Shown: one piece after another, positions 26,712 through 35,926 of the stretch
Position numbering within the stretch: the stretch's first letter is position 1
Layout: every line of letters starts with the position of its first letter
The notes under the pieces: model-generated
The model's database searches: none
The model's input: the letters and a program-made list of their open reading frames with translations, nothing else
What the model was told of the DNA's origin: nothing
Source: CBDDFS01 sp965227255
GTDB taxonomy: Bacteria; Bacteroidota; Bacteroidia; Flavobacteriales_E; Vicingaceae
Direction: 5' to 3'
DNA: 64,000 nt
NCBI GenBank assembly: GCA_965227255.1
Contig: CBDDFS010000006.1
Location: 186,001 to 250,000 of the forward strand
Program-made: the position numbers and the translations under genes

Positions 26712-28709
26712 GTGAAACATACCACAACTATATTCAGACAATTGATATTAAATATCGTTGTCCCTGTGGTAATAGCCCTTCTTATGCTGGCTGTCCTCAA
26801 TTATCAGAATACTAAGGATACACTGATTGAGGCGGATCATACAAAAAGCTTCATCATTTCAGATGAGATCACGGGAATTCTGGAATTCCAGGACGTGGCA
26901 CTTGGGATCATTGAAGCTCCTCTTGACATTGAGCTGGAGGGTTACAGCAACATGTTGGTCAATGAATATTTCAATGACACCAAGGATATTGAAAGCGCAG
27001 ATCTCAAGCAGATAAGAAGAGATCTTGGCATGGATGAACAGAATATGGACATCTATGTCATCAGTAAAAGCGGGATCATAGTAAATACTACGTTTGAAAA
27101 AGATGCCGGCCTAAACACCTTCGAATGGGGTGAGGACTTCAAGCAGTTCCTCTTGAGTGTGCTTGTAAGTAAAAAATTCAAGGCAGAGAGCTTTACACTT
27201 GAAGGCAATACGTCAAAGCTTCGAAAGTACTGCTATCACGCGACGAATGATGGTAATTATATAATTCAGCTCGGTGTCTACAACGAAAGTGCAAACTCAT
27301 TGGTTACGGCAATTAAGGACAGAATCAATGATCTTTCGAATCTTGAAAGTGAAAAGACACGACTCAATCTTGTCAGCGTAGACCTTTTCCTTAGTCCGGA
27401 GAACCCTTTTTCCCTGAACAGCGACATTGAACTTGACAAGAAGGAAAGAGAAACGCTGATTTCTGTATTTAACGACATGTCCACATCAGAAAGAAAAGAG
27501 GTGGCGGATGGAAAGCATTTGAAATATGAGTATTCCTTCATGGAGAGAAAGAATACCGACCTCTACAAGAGTGCCGTTATTCGAATAATAATGGATGAAA
27601 CAGAGGAGAAGAAAAAATTGAATCTGGAACTATTAAAATCCTTGCTCATTTTCGGCGCAACTCTTTTTGTCGTAATCTTCTTGATTTTCAGAAAAACTCA
27701 GGTGATCACCTCCCCTATCAAGAGTTTGGTTGAAAAAGTCACTCACATCACAGATGGACACCTCGAAGAAAGAGCTGAAGTATTGGGAAACAATGAAATC
27801 ACAACACTTTCAGAGAAATTCAATAACATGATTGAACGTTTGGAGCAGTCATATAATGAATTGGAACAAAAAGTCATTGAACGTACGGCCGAAATCAGGA
27901 AACAGAAAGATGAGATTGAAAAGCAAAAAGATGATATAGAAGAGCAGAAAACGGCCATCATGGATAGTATTCATTATGCCAAAAGAATTCAAAATGCTAT
28001 TCTTCCGGTTCCTGAATATTGGGAGAATAATCTACCCAATTCTTTTGTCCTTTATAAGCCAAAGGACATTGTTTCCGGTGATTTCTATTGGATGCAGAAA
28101 AAACAGTCGAGAGTAATGATAGCAGCTGTTGACTGCACTGGTCATGGTGTCCCCGGGGCATTCATGAGTATTGTTGGAAATAATCAGCTCGATTATGCAG
28201 TGAACGTGAAAAATGCAAGAAATGCCAACGAAATTTTAGATCAGCTGAATAGCGGTGTTACTCGATCCTTGCACCAGAAAAAGGCAGGTTCTTCGGTTAA
28301 GGATGGAATGGATATAGCTTTGTGCTCTATTGATATGAAGGACAAGGTTCTTGACTATGCAGGGGCTTTTAATCCTCTTTACCTTGTGCGTAATGGAGAA
28401 ATTCAGATTTACAAAGGCGATAAATTTCCTATTGGCGCCTTTATGGACGAAGAGCTGCAAAGCTTTACCAATCACGAGATCCAATTACAAAAAGGAGACA
28501 GTATATATATCTTCTCAGACGGCTATGCAGATCAATTTGGTGGTGAAAAGGGAAAGAAATTCAAATACAGACAATTCCAGAATCTGATATTGGAAATTCA
28601 GTCAAAATCCATGCAGGAACAACGGGATATTCTCGATAAAACCATCACAGAATGGATGGGTGACCTCGAACAAGTGGATGATATTCTCGTAATCGGCGCT
28701 CAGTTCTAA
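26712..28709 (+). CDS. membrane sensor SpoIIE/PP2C-type serine phosphatase
   Basis: 665 residues from a GTG at 26712. Membrane helix 1 about 11-30, an extracytoplasmic sensor region about 31-305, helix 2 about 309-327, a HAMP domain about 328-382 (ITSPIKSLVEKVTHITDGHLEERA), a coiled coil about 383-417, and a SpoIIE/PP2C phosphatase domain about 418-665. Metal-binding acidic residues are seen in SGDFYW (Asp457), VDCTGHGVPGAFMS (Asp474) and FSDGYADQFGG. Phosphatases of this type dephosphorylate anti-sigma-factor antagonists or related STAS proteins; no such partner is in the window. Located between the cNMP/HEAT protein and the TIR-like/nSTAND operon. Confidence 0.9.
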   Translation: MKHTTTIFRQLILNIVVPVVIALLMLAVLNYQNTKDTLIEADHTKSFIISDEITGILEFQDVALGIIEAPLDIELEGYSNMLVNEYFNDTKDIESADLKQIRRDLGMDEQNMDIYVISKSGIIVNTTFEKDAGLNTFEWGEDFKQFLLSVLVSKKFKAESFTLEGNTSKLRKYCYHATNDGNYIIQLGVYNESANSLVTAIKDRINDLSNLESEKTRLNLVSVDLFLSPENPFSLNSDIELDKKERETLISVFNDMSTSERKEVADGKHLKYEYSFMERKNTDLYKSAVIRIIMDETEEKKKLNLELLKSLLIFGATLFVVIFLIFRKTQVITSPIKSLVEKVTHITDGHLEERAEVLGNNEITTLSEKFNNMIERLEQSYNELEQKVIERTAEIRKQKDEIEKQKDDIEEQKTAIMDSIHYAKRIQNAILPVPEYWENNLPNSFVLYKPKDIVSGDFYWMQKKQSRVMIAAVDCTGHGVPGAFMSIVGNNQLDYAVNVKNARNANEILDQLNSGVTRSLHQKKAGSSVKDGMDIALCSIDMKDKVLDYAGAFNPLYLVRNGEIQIYKGDKFPIGAFMDEELQSFTNHEIQLQKGDSIYIFSDGYADQFGGEKGKKFKYRQFQNLILEIQSKSMQEQRDILDKTITEWMGDLEQVDDILVIGAQF

Positions 28710-28757
28710 GTAAAATCCGATTTTTTCAGAATTATTAATTGTATTATATTAGCTAAT

Positions 28758-28787
28758 TGATGTAATCCATGCTATTGGTTTACATCA
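28758..28787. promoter_or_regulatory. inverted repeat upstream of the TIR-like/nSTAND operon
   Basis: TGATGTAA (28758-28765) and TTACATCA (28780-28787), an exact 8-bp inverted repeat with a 14-bp spacer, 23 bp before the operon's start codon. It could be an operator; lacking a T run, it is a poor terminator for the phosphatase gene. No clear TAnnTTTG box is seen. Confidence 0.45.
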
Positions 28788-28809
28788 TTTTACGATGATT
28801 TGACAAAAC

Positions 28810-30219
28810 ATGAGCGAGGGACAGAATTTGTTTGTTAGCTACGCGGCAGAAGATAACACGGGCAACAAAAAATCTGCGGGATGGGTAGATGAATTTATCC
28901 GTTACCTCAGTGTATACCTGCACCGAATCAATTCTCAGTTCCCGAATATCTCGAAACTGGAAGATTCAGCCAAAAGACCGGCTTCACTTGGGCCAGATGA
29001 TGGATTGATCCTTGTGGTAAGTGAAAACTACCTCAAAAAAAATCTATCGAAGTCGGACACTCCCCTATTGAGTGATCATTCCAGAGTCTATAAAATTGAT
29101 CTCAGACCAATCAAGAAGAGCGATCAGCCAACAGAGATCAGAACCCTGAACGAGTTTCATTTCTTCGAATTGGATCCTTCTCAAGATGAATTCAAGACAT
29201 TGAGTGGAGCAGACGAGAGTCAAAATTTTTGGTTGAAAATAATTGACCTGGCCTTTGAAATTGACCGGACGATTTACAAAAAACCCGTTTTTCAATCCGA
29301 AAAATCGAAAAAGATATTCCTTGCCGAAACCAGTTATGACCAGGTTCATACCCGAGATGAAATCAAAAGAGAATTGGTACGCCACGGTCATACTGTACTT
29401 CCCGAAGGTCCTTTTTCCGGAGAAAGCAAAGAACTAAGCGAACAAGTAAAACAATGCCTCAAAGAAGCCGATCTGAGCGTACATCTTATCGGCGAGGGTT
29501 ATGGTGAAATACCGGAAGGTTCTGACAAATCTGTTGTAGAGATTCAAAACGACCTTTCACAGGAATATTATGCCAATGTTTCTGAGAGTGATATAGAATC
29601 CTTACATCGTTTGATCTGGATGCCCATGTACCTGAAACCCAGGACTGATCAGCAAAAATTGTATCTGGATCAGCTTAAAGATGAAGTAGCCCACACAGCG
29701 GGAGCAGAAATAATTCAAACTCCTCTTGAGATCTTAAAGACTGTTATCCATTCCCGACTTCATCTTTTCGACTCAGAGAGCCGCGCTAAAACCCTCCGAA
29801 GTACGCAACGTTCTGAAAAGAAAACCGTATACATTTTATTCGACAAAAAAGACGAGAAAGAAATTTCGCCAATTGTGGAAAACTTGAAAGCCAAAGACGT
29901 GGAAGTCCTTCTGCCAAGATTCGATGATAAGAAGATGGAATTCCTGGAGAGTCACAGACATAGTCTGGTGACGTCTGATGCTGTCTTGTTATATGCCAAC
30001 AACAACCTAAACTGGGTCAATTCAAAGCTGAATGATGTGATCAAGGCCCCTGGATTTGGAAAACAATTTCCTTTCGATGCCAAGGCCATATTCATCAAGG
30101 ACGAATCCATTCCTAGAGAAAAAATCCCTTCTCTTTCCGATGTTATCATGCTAAATGGAAGCGGAAAGAATGGAAAAACCGATATCGACCCATTCCTTAA
30201 ACTAATCGCGTCATCATGA
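28810..30219 (+). CDS. triple TIR/DUF4062-like domain protein
   Basis: 469 residues, soluble, no signal peptide. Three alpha/beta modules can be drawn: about 5-155, starting NLFVSYAAED like a TIR/SEFIR strand and loop; about 167-330, starting KKIFLAETSYDQVHTRDEIKREL and continuing LSVHLIGEGYGEIPEGSDKSVVEIQ, very like DUF4062 or TIR-type proteins; and about 337-466, KKTVYILFDKKDEKEISPIVENLKAK with a DAVLLYANNNLNWV strand. Glu244 in SVVEIQ is where a TIR NADase would keep its catalytic glutamate, but catalysis is only a possibility. The gene overlaps the nSTAND gene by 4 bp (ATGA), the usual arrangement of a STAND ATPase with its TIR-like partner. No close family name is recognised. Confidence 0.7.
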   Translation: MSEGQNLFVSYAAEDNTGNKKSAGWVDEFIRYLSVYLHRINSQFPNISKLEDSAKRPASLGPDDGLILVVSENYLKKNLSKSDTPLLSDHSRVYKIDLRPIKKSDQPTEIRTLNEFHFFELDPSQDEFKTLSGADESQNFWLKIIDLAFEIDRTIYKKPVFQSEKSKKIFLAETSYDQVHTRDEIKRELVRHGHTVLPEGPFSGESKELSEQVKQCLKEADLSVHLIGEGYGEIPEGSDKSVVEIQNDLSQEYYANVSESDIESLHRLIWMPMYLKPRTDQQKLYLDQLKDEVAHTAGAEIIQTPLEILKTVIHSRLHLFDSESRAKTLRSTQRSEKKTVYILFDKKDEKEISPIVENLKAKDVEVLLPRFDDKKMEFLESHRHSLVTSDAVLLYANNNLNWVNSKLNDVIKAPGFGKQFPFDAKAIFIKDESIPREKIPSLSDVIMLNGSGKNGKTDIDPFLKLIASS

Positions 30220-33200
30220 AAGAACAAGAGGCTTCTATAAAAGCGCAGAAGAAAATCACGCCGAAGTTTAATCCCTTTCCGGGATTAAGACCGTTCTCCA
30301 TTAGCGAGAGTCATCTTTTCTTTGGTCGGGAGGGACAAAGCGATGAGATCATGAAGAATCTTGCTGAACACAGATTCGTGGCTGTTATGGGTGCCTCGGG
30401 TAGTGGTAAGTCTTCTTTGATCTATTGTGGATTGGTCCCGATTCTTTATGGAGGATTTATTACTGAAGCAGGCTCATATTGGAGGGTAATACACTCTCGA
30501 CCTGGCAGTGCCCCAATTGATAACCTGGCAGATGCCATTGCGAAAAGTGATCTGTCTGATGATGCCACCGCCGAAGAAAGAGCAGTTCAGAAAAATATTA
30601 CATCTACAGTCCTAAGAAGTAGTTCTCTTGGATTGATCGAAGCCATAGGTCAGCTTAAAAAAGAAAAAGAGGAGAATGTTCTTGTCATCATTGACCAATT
30701 CGAAGAGTTATTCCGATATAAGAATAGTCTGGAGGATGAGGCCCGTTCTGTGAATGAGTCAAATGCCTTCGTAAAACTCTTACTGGAAGCATTCAAACAG
30801 TCAGAAGTACCAATTTATGTGGTTTTGACAATGCGCTCTGACTTTATTGGTGATTGTGCTCAGTTCCATGAATTGACACGTGCGATCAACGACAGTAACT
30901 ACCTTATCCCTAGAATGACCCGAGACGACTTCAAAAATGCCGTTGAAGGACCTGTAGCAGTTGGTGGTGGTCAGATCTCAACCAGATTAACACAACAACT
31001 ATTGAACGATGTTGGGGATAATCAGGATCAGCTGCCTATTCTGCAGCACGCTCTGATGCGGACATGGGATTATTGGATCAAGAACCGTGTGGATGAAATG
31101 GAAGAGCTGGATGTAGAGCACTACGAAGCCATTGGAAAAATGGAATCGGCTCTTTCTGAACACGCCAATGAAGCCTACGACGAACTTTCTGAAAATGGAA
31201 AACGAATTTGTGAGTCCGTTTTCAAAACCCTCACCGAAAAGGGAGGTGACAACAGAGGAATACGGCATCCGACTCAAATATCCAAGATAGCAGAGATTGC
31301 TCAGGCAGAACCTGAAGAGGTTTTTGAAGTGGTCGAAACTTTCAGAGCGCCGGGAAGGTCATTCCTTATGCCTTCATCACAAGTAAAACTGAGTGCTGAG
31401 GCCGTAATCGACATCAGTCATGAGAGTTTGATGAGAATCTGGGACAGACTCAAGATTTGGGTTGAAGATGAAGCCAATGCGGTGAACATGTACTTGCGAC
31501 TTGCCGAAGCCGCAGAGATGTACCAAGAAGGTAGAACCGGTCTGTGGAGACCACCTGATCTTCAACTTGCACTGAATTGGAGAGAAAAACAACAACCGAC
31601 TCTTACTTGGGCCCAAAGATTCAATCCTGCCTTTGAAAGAACTATGGTTTACCTCGATACCAGTGAACGAGAGTATAAACTGGAAGAGGAGAACAAGGTA
31701 AAACTGCAGAAGCGTCAGCTTAGAAGGACAAGAATATTTGCCATTGTATTAGGTTCTGCCTTTGTTGTGGCCATTGGTATCGCATTATGGGCAATTTCTC
31801 TTCAAATCCAGGCAGATAAATCGGCCAAGGAAGCCATTGAAGCGACAAAGGCGGCATTAGCTGAAAAAGCACGTGCAGATAAGGAAGCGGATATCGCCAA
31901 GGAACAGACGAGATTGGCCGATGAAGAAAGAAAAAGAGCAACAGACGAGCAAAGAAGAGCTGAAAATGCAGCAGCTGAAGCCGAAAGAGAAAGAGCCAAA
32001 ACGGCAGATGCCCTTGATGAAGCACAAAAGCAGAAGAGAGAGGTGCAAAGACAGAAAGACGCTGCCGATCGAGCCACAGTTCAGGCGCAGCAGAATGCTG
32101 AAAAAGCCAGAAAGAATGAGGAGCTTGCCAATGCTGAGAAAGAAAAAGCCACAGGTTTGAGGATGCTTTCAATTGCCAAGTCAATGGCCGTGAAATCAAC
32201 TAAGATCAAGAGAGATCTTAACCTCAAGACACTGGTTTCTTATCAGGCTTATCAGTTCAATGAAGAATACGGTGGAAAGCAAAACGATGCCGATATCTAT
32301 TCCGGATTATATGACACGGAGAAAGCCACGAATGATGAGGAATACAACAGTCTGAAAGGTCATACTGGAGCCGTCAGATCTCTGGTTTACAACTCCAAAG
32401 GAGATAAGCTTTACACTGCCGGTGCCGATGGTCGGGTCATCCAGTGGGACATGACGAACAATAAGGGTGATCACCGAACCATTCAGCAAAACAGGAATAC
32501 CATCCTGAGAGCTATGGCAATTTCATCCAATGACAAGTGGCTTGCTGTAGGTGCAGAAAGCTACATCCAACTATTGGATTTAAATTCCACAAGATCTCCG
32601 GTTATTCTTAGAGCTCACAGCGATGATATCTGGGCCGTGGCGTTTACGAATGATGGCAAATATATTATTTCCGCGGGCGCAGACAGCAGTCTGTACAAAT
32701 GGGATATTGGTACTCAAAGCTCTACGCTGATTGCCAAAACACCTTCCAATATTAAAGGAATTGCTGTGAGTCCCGATGATTCATACATTCTGGTTGGAAC
32801 AGAAGGCGGTAAGTTGATCAAAATGATGCTTCAGGGAGAAGCTCCGGAAGAGATCATAGATGAAGATCCACAAAACCCGATTTATGCTGTAGCCATCAGT
32901 CATGATGGAAAGGTAATCGCGAGTGGAGATTTATCGGGTACGGTTTATCTATATGACGCACTGTCACCTGAGAAGACCAAATTACAAACACTATCAGGTC
33001 ACGATGCCCGTATTAATGACCTGAAGTTTAGTCCAAACGACAATCGACTTGCTTCTGCTAGTTACGATGGAAGAATTCAATTGTGGGATACTAAAAACTA
33101 CAATGAATCTCCTATTGTGTTGGATGACCACACTTCTTGGGTTTGGTCAATGGCATTCAGTCCGGATAGCAAGTATTTGATTTCAGGTTGTATTGACAGG

Positions 33201-33389
33201 TTGATCAGAAGATATCCAACACATGCTTATGAAATGGCTCAGGCTATGTGTGCTAAAGTTTCAAGGAATATCAGCAAGAAAGAATGGGATGCATATGTTG
33301 GAGATGACATTCCTTACAGAAAGACCTGTGCTGACCTTCCACCGGGAGAAGGTGTAATAATCATTAATGAAAACGGAGAATCGAATTAA
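30216..33389 (+). CDS. nSTAND-type NTPase with membrane helix, coiled coil and WD40 propeller
   Basis: 1057 residues. Residues about 18-470 are a STAND (nSTAND1) NTPase: NPFPGLRPFSISESHLFFGRE at the start, Walker A GASGSGKSS at 59-67, Walker B VLVIIDQFEELF at 155-166, and winged-helix/ARC2-like stretches such as LPILQHALMRTWDYW. A single membrane helix at about 508-529 follows a basic stop (QKRQLRRTR). Residues about 532-650 are an Ala/Glu/Lys/Arg-rich coiled coil, then a helix block, then about 712-1000 six to seven WD40 repeats (LKGHTGAVRSL, GADGRVIQWD, SYDGRIQLWDTK). STAND proteins are signal-triggered oligomeric switches with the repeats as sensor. It overlaps the upstream TIR-like gene and precedes the beta-barrel gene by 3 bp. 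Confidence 0.88.
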   Translation: MKEQEASIKAQKKITPKFNPFPGLRPFSISESHLFFGREGQSDEIMKNLAEHRFVAVMGASGSGKSSLIYCGLVPILYGGFITEAGSYWRVIHSRPGSAPIDNLADAIAKSDLSDDATAEERAVQKNITSTVLRSSSLGLIEAIGQLKKEKEENVLVIIDQFEELFRYKNSLEDEARSVNESNAFVKLLLEAFKQSEVPIYVVLTMRSDFIGDCAQFHELTRAINDSNYLIPRMTRDDFKNAVEGPVAVGGGQISTRLTQQLLNDVGDNQDQLPILQHALMRTWDYWIKNRVDEMEELDVEHYEAIGKMESALSEHANEAYDELSENGKRICESVFKTLTEKGGDNRGIRHPTQISKIAEIAQAEPEEVFEVVETFRAPGRSFLMPSSQVKLSAEAVIDISHESLMRIWDRLKIWVEDEANAVNMYLRLAEAAEMYQEGRTGLWRPPDLQLALNWREKQQPTLTWAQRFNPAFERTMVYLDTSEREYKLEEENKVKLQKRQLRRTRIFAIVLGSAFVVAIGIALWAISLQIQADKSAKEAIEATKAALAEKARADKEADIAKEQTRLADEERKRATDEQRRAENAAAEAERERAKTADALDEAQKQKREVQRQKDAADRATVQAQQNAEKARKNEELANAEKEKATGLRMLSIAKSMAVKSTKIKRDLNLKTLVSYQAYQFNEEYGGKQNDADIYSGLYDTEKATNDEEYNSLKGHTGAVRSLVYNSKGDKLYTAGADGRVIQWDMTNNKGDHRTIQQNRNTILRAMAISSNDKWLAVGAESYIQLLDLNSTRSPVILRAHSDDIWAVAFTNDGKYIISAGADSSLYKWDIGTQSSTLIAKTPSNIKGIAVSPDDSYILVGTEGGKLIKMMLQGEAPEEIIDEDPQNPIYAVAISHDGKVIASGDLSGTVYLYDALSPEKTKLQTLSGHDARINDLKFSPNDNRLASASYDGRIQLWDTKNYNESPIVLDDHTSWVWSMAFSPDSKYLISGCIDRLIRRYPTHAYEMAQAMCAKVSRNISKKEWDAYVGDDIPYRKTCADLPPGEGVIIINENGESN

Positions 33390-33392
33390 GTC

Positions 33393-34604
33393 ATGTTAGT
33401 TAGTGTGAAAAATGTGATTCGAGCAATTCTTACCTTCAGCCTTTTGCTTCCATTCGTGGTGGTTCAAGCGCAATATGAAGAAGAAGAGAATGAATGTGTT
33501 CGAATCCTTCAGAAAGCCCAGAAGGCTTATGAAGGTGGATTAATTGAAAAGGTTGATCAGATGATCAGACCTTGTCTTGAAGGAAACCAGCTTTCCAAGG
33601 AAGACAAAATGGAAGGCTGGAAACTGATTGCCATGTCACACACTTATGATGGTAAAGACGATCTGGCTGAGGATGCAATGCTGCATTTTCTGAAACTGGA
33701 TCCTGAGTACCAGATTCAGCCTGGTGTTGACCCAAAAGAATTTACTGATCTTTACAGCAATTTCCATACAGATCCTTTGTATACGGTTGGAATTTATGGT
33801 GGACCCAACTGGGCAAACGCCTTTTCCTACAAAGAATTTGGAGGGTATAACACGGCAACTGACAAGAAAAGCTATACCAGCAAATCAGGATTTCAGATTG
33901 GCGTAAGAGGTACGAGATATCTTTATAAAGGTCTGAATGTACATCTGGATCTTACTTTCATGCAGAGTTCATTTGTATATGGACAGGATATTTTGGAAAG
34001 CTATACGAATGTAGATCCGAATGGCGATCCGGTTGAAGCACCTACAAAGGGGGTTTCCATCGGAAGTACTGAAAGTCAGCAAGTGCTGAGCATTCCAATC
34101 AGCTTCAGTTATACTTTTATGCCTCAGAAAATGCTTAGACCTTATGTTTTGGCTGGTTTCGAGACAAGATATTTGCTCTCTGCCTCGAATGAGATTCAAA
34201 AATCCCCCCTTGATCCAAATATTGCCTCGGTTGAGATTCCGGATATCGAGAACTTTCAGGAAACCAGAAGCAATCTTACATTCTCTGCTTTATTTGCCGT
34301 AGGTGGTAAATATAAAATCACAAGAGGTGACTTATTCGCAGAAGTTCGATATCATGTAGGTATTTCAGATCAATTGGCCGATTATGATGCACCTGTAAAT
34401 GAAGACGAAAGGTTGTGGAATTTCTATCAGCAGGACAACGAATTCACTATTAATACCTTCATGATCAATTTCGGATATAACTTATATCTGTACAAACCAC
34501 GAAAGATCAAGGCGGGCGAAGAGGTACCGGAGCAACCAAAACAGAAGAAAGAAAAGAAGCCGAAAAAAGAAAAAGAATCTAAGAAAAGACAGGTAATAGA
34601 ATGA
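33393..34604 (+). CDS. outer-membrane beta-barrel protein with periplasmic helical domain
   Basis: 403 residues. Signal peptide about 1-26 (VVVQA before QY). Residues about 30-115 are helical and TPR-like (ECVRILQKAQKAYEGGLIEKVDQMIRPCLEG). From about 128 onward alternating strands form a PorT/OMP_b-brl-like barrel (YTVGIYGGPNWANAF, YVLAGFETRYLLSASNE, LFAEVRYHVGISDQL), ending near residue 370. The tail (about 375-403) is Lys/Glu-rich, presumably periplasmic. It begins 3 bp after the nSTAND gene and overlaps the lipoprotein gene by 4 bp, so all four are probably translated from one mRNA. Function unknown. Confidence 0.8.
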   Translation: MLVSVKNVIRAILTFSLLLPFVVVQAQYEEEENECVRILQKAQKAYEGGLIEKVDQMIRPCLEGNQLSKEDKMEGWKLIAMSHTYDGKDDLAEDAMLHFLKLDPEYQIQPGVDPKEFTDLYSNFHTDPLYTVGIYGGPNWANAFSYKEFGGYNTATDKKSYTSKSGFQIGVRGTRYLYKGLNVHLDLTFMQSSFVYGQDILESYTNVDPNGDPVEAPTKGVSIGSTESQQVLSIPISFSYTFMPQKMLRPYVLAGFETRYLLSASNEIQKSPLDPNIASVEIPDIENFQETRSNLTFSALFAVGGKYKITRGDLFAEVRYHVGISDQLADYDAPVNEDERLWNFYQQDNEFTINTFMINFGYNLYLYKPRKIKAGEEVPEQPKQKKEKKPKKEKESKKRQVIE

Positions 34605-35839
34605 AAAAGGCATTGAACATATTGCTCGCGCTGATGCTGGTTGGTATTTATTCCTGTAAGAAGGAAGTGGATGTGAATAATGAAGATCATGGCAAGAGCT
34701 TCATTAAAATGTACGGGACATTGTCAGAAGGAGCAGATATTGCAGAAACCGCAGATGGTGGATATTTCCTGGTTGGAACTACTCAAGGTGCACTTAATAA
34801 AGACATTCTTCTGGTAAAAACCGATCGATTTGGAAACACACAATGGTCGAGATCTTATGCCGGACCCTCAAGTGGCTCTGAGAATATTGCCTCGTCCATA
34901 GAACTATTAAGTGATGGCGGAGTGGCAATTCTAGCTACTTCTACTCTTATTGACACGTCCGAGAACCAGATTAATTCTACCTACCTACTGATAACAGATG
35001 CACTTGGATTCAAACAAAAAGATGCAATCTGGAATTCAGGAGTAGTTGATCCGGTTCCTGAAAATGAAAGAGCTTATGGTTTGGCAGTATCTGCGGAAGG
35101 AGAAGAAAAGCTCTATTTCGTTAGTGAAAGAGAAACCTCAGCTGGAATAAATGTGGGTATAATCAGGCGATATACAGTTAATACAGGAGCATGGGTTGAA
35201 GAAATAATTAGTCAAGGTGTTGATCTTGGTTTACGGGATGTTTCATACCACAGCTTGAATGACGTGCGGGTTTGCGGATATGTAGATCTTCTTGCAGATA
35301 GTGCTTATGACTATTGTTATTACAGAATTGAAGATAAAGAGGACAACCTTAGCACAACAAACCCTGCTTCGAGTGGAACAGGTGAAACCGAGATTGCCAA
35401 TTGCATCATTCAAACCTCGGATGGAAATCAGATTTTGTGCGGTTCAGCTACTTTGGCCACAGGTGTTAAGGAGTTCGTGGCATCAAAGGTTATCGGATTA
35501 GGTGATAATGAAAATCCGGATGTTGAATGGACCTATCGCGGTTCAGATCTCAATCTTGACAATACTGAATCTTATTCAGTGGCTGAAGTTTCGGATGGTT
35601 ATATTCTTGCAGGATATACGCAAGGTCTGGATCGTCAAATGCACCTTGTGAAGATTAATTCAACTGGGTCTTCTGTACTCTGGCAAAGAGATTATGGTTT
35701 TACCTCATTTGATGAAGCCAAAAAAGTAGTTGAGTCTTCAGATGGAGGCATTATGGTCTTGGGTACCTCTTCAGATGAAAGAGGAAATTCAGTGATGACA
35801 TTATTAAAATTAGATTCAAAAGGAAATTTATTGCAATAA
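34601..35839 (+). CDS. beta-propeller-like lipoprotein
   Basis: 412 residues. Lipoprotein signal with lipobox IYSC and Cys19, then KKEVDVNNEDHG. The body is made of repeats of the form ETADGGYFLVGTT...ILLVKTDRFGNTQWSRSYAG (for example EVSDGYILAGYTQGLDRQMHLVKINSTG and ESSDGGIMVLGTSS), a pattern seen in many Bacteroidota secreted propeller proteins. Probably outer-membrane anchored. It overlaps the barrel gene by 4 bp and ends 88 bp before the giant secreted protein. Function unknown. Confidence 0.78.
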   Translation: MKKALNILLALMLVGIYSCKKEVDVNNEDHGKSFIKMYGTLSEGADIAETADGGYFLVGTTQGALNKDILLVKTDRFGNTQWSRSYAGPSSGSENIASSIELLSDGGVAILATSTLIDTSENQINSTYLLITDALGFKQKDAIWNSGVVDPVPENERAYGLAVSAEGEEKLYFVSERETSAGINVGIIRRYTVNTGAWVEEIISQGVDLGLRDVSYHSLNDVRVCGYVDLLADSAYDYCYYRIEDKEDNLSTTNPASSGTGETEIANCIIQTSDGNQILCGSATLATGVKEFVASKVIGLGDNENPDVEWTYRGSDLNLDNTESYSVAEVSDGYILAGYTQGLDRQMHLVKINSTGSSVLWQRDYGFTSFDEAKKVVESSDGGIMVLGTSSDERGNSVMTLLKLDSKGNLLQ

Positions 35840-35926
35840 ACGAATCAAAATAAGAGCGAATACGTATGCATTCTATCAGGCCAATTATTTAACGATGATT
35901 GGTTGCATTTTCTTAAAACGGCGCCT

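Noticed and set aside
28795..28802. TAnnTTTG box right before the TIR-like gene
   Set aside because: ATGATTTG matches only six of eight positions and the spacing to the nearest TTG is 17 bp.
31720..32199. 159-codon minus-strand frame opposite the nSTAND coiled coil
   Set aside because: Low-complexity shadow of the Ala/Glu/Lys-rich coiled-coil coding sequence; no family features.
28810..35839. A classical phage-defence island
   Set aside because: No restriction-modification, toxin-antitoxin, integrase or other defence genes flank the operon; the neighbours are secretion, metabolism and signalling genes.
35903..35926. TTG start for the giant adhesin
   Set aside because: It adds eight residues before a clean signal peptide starting at the ATG at 35927.
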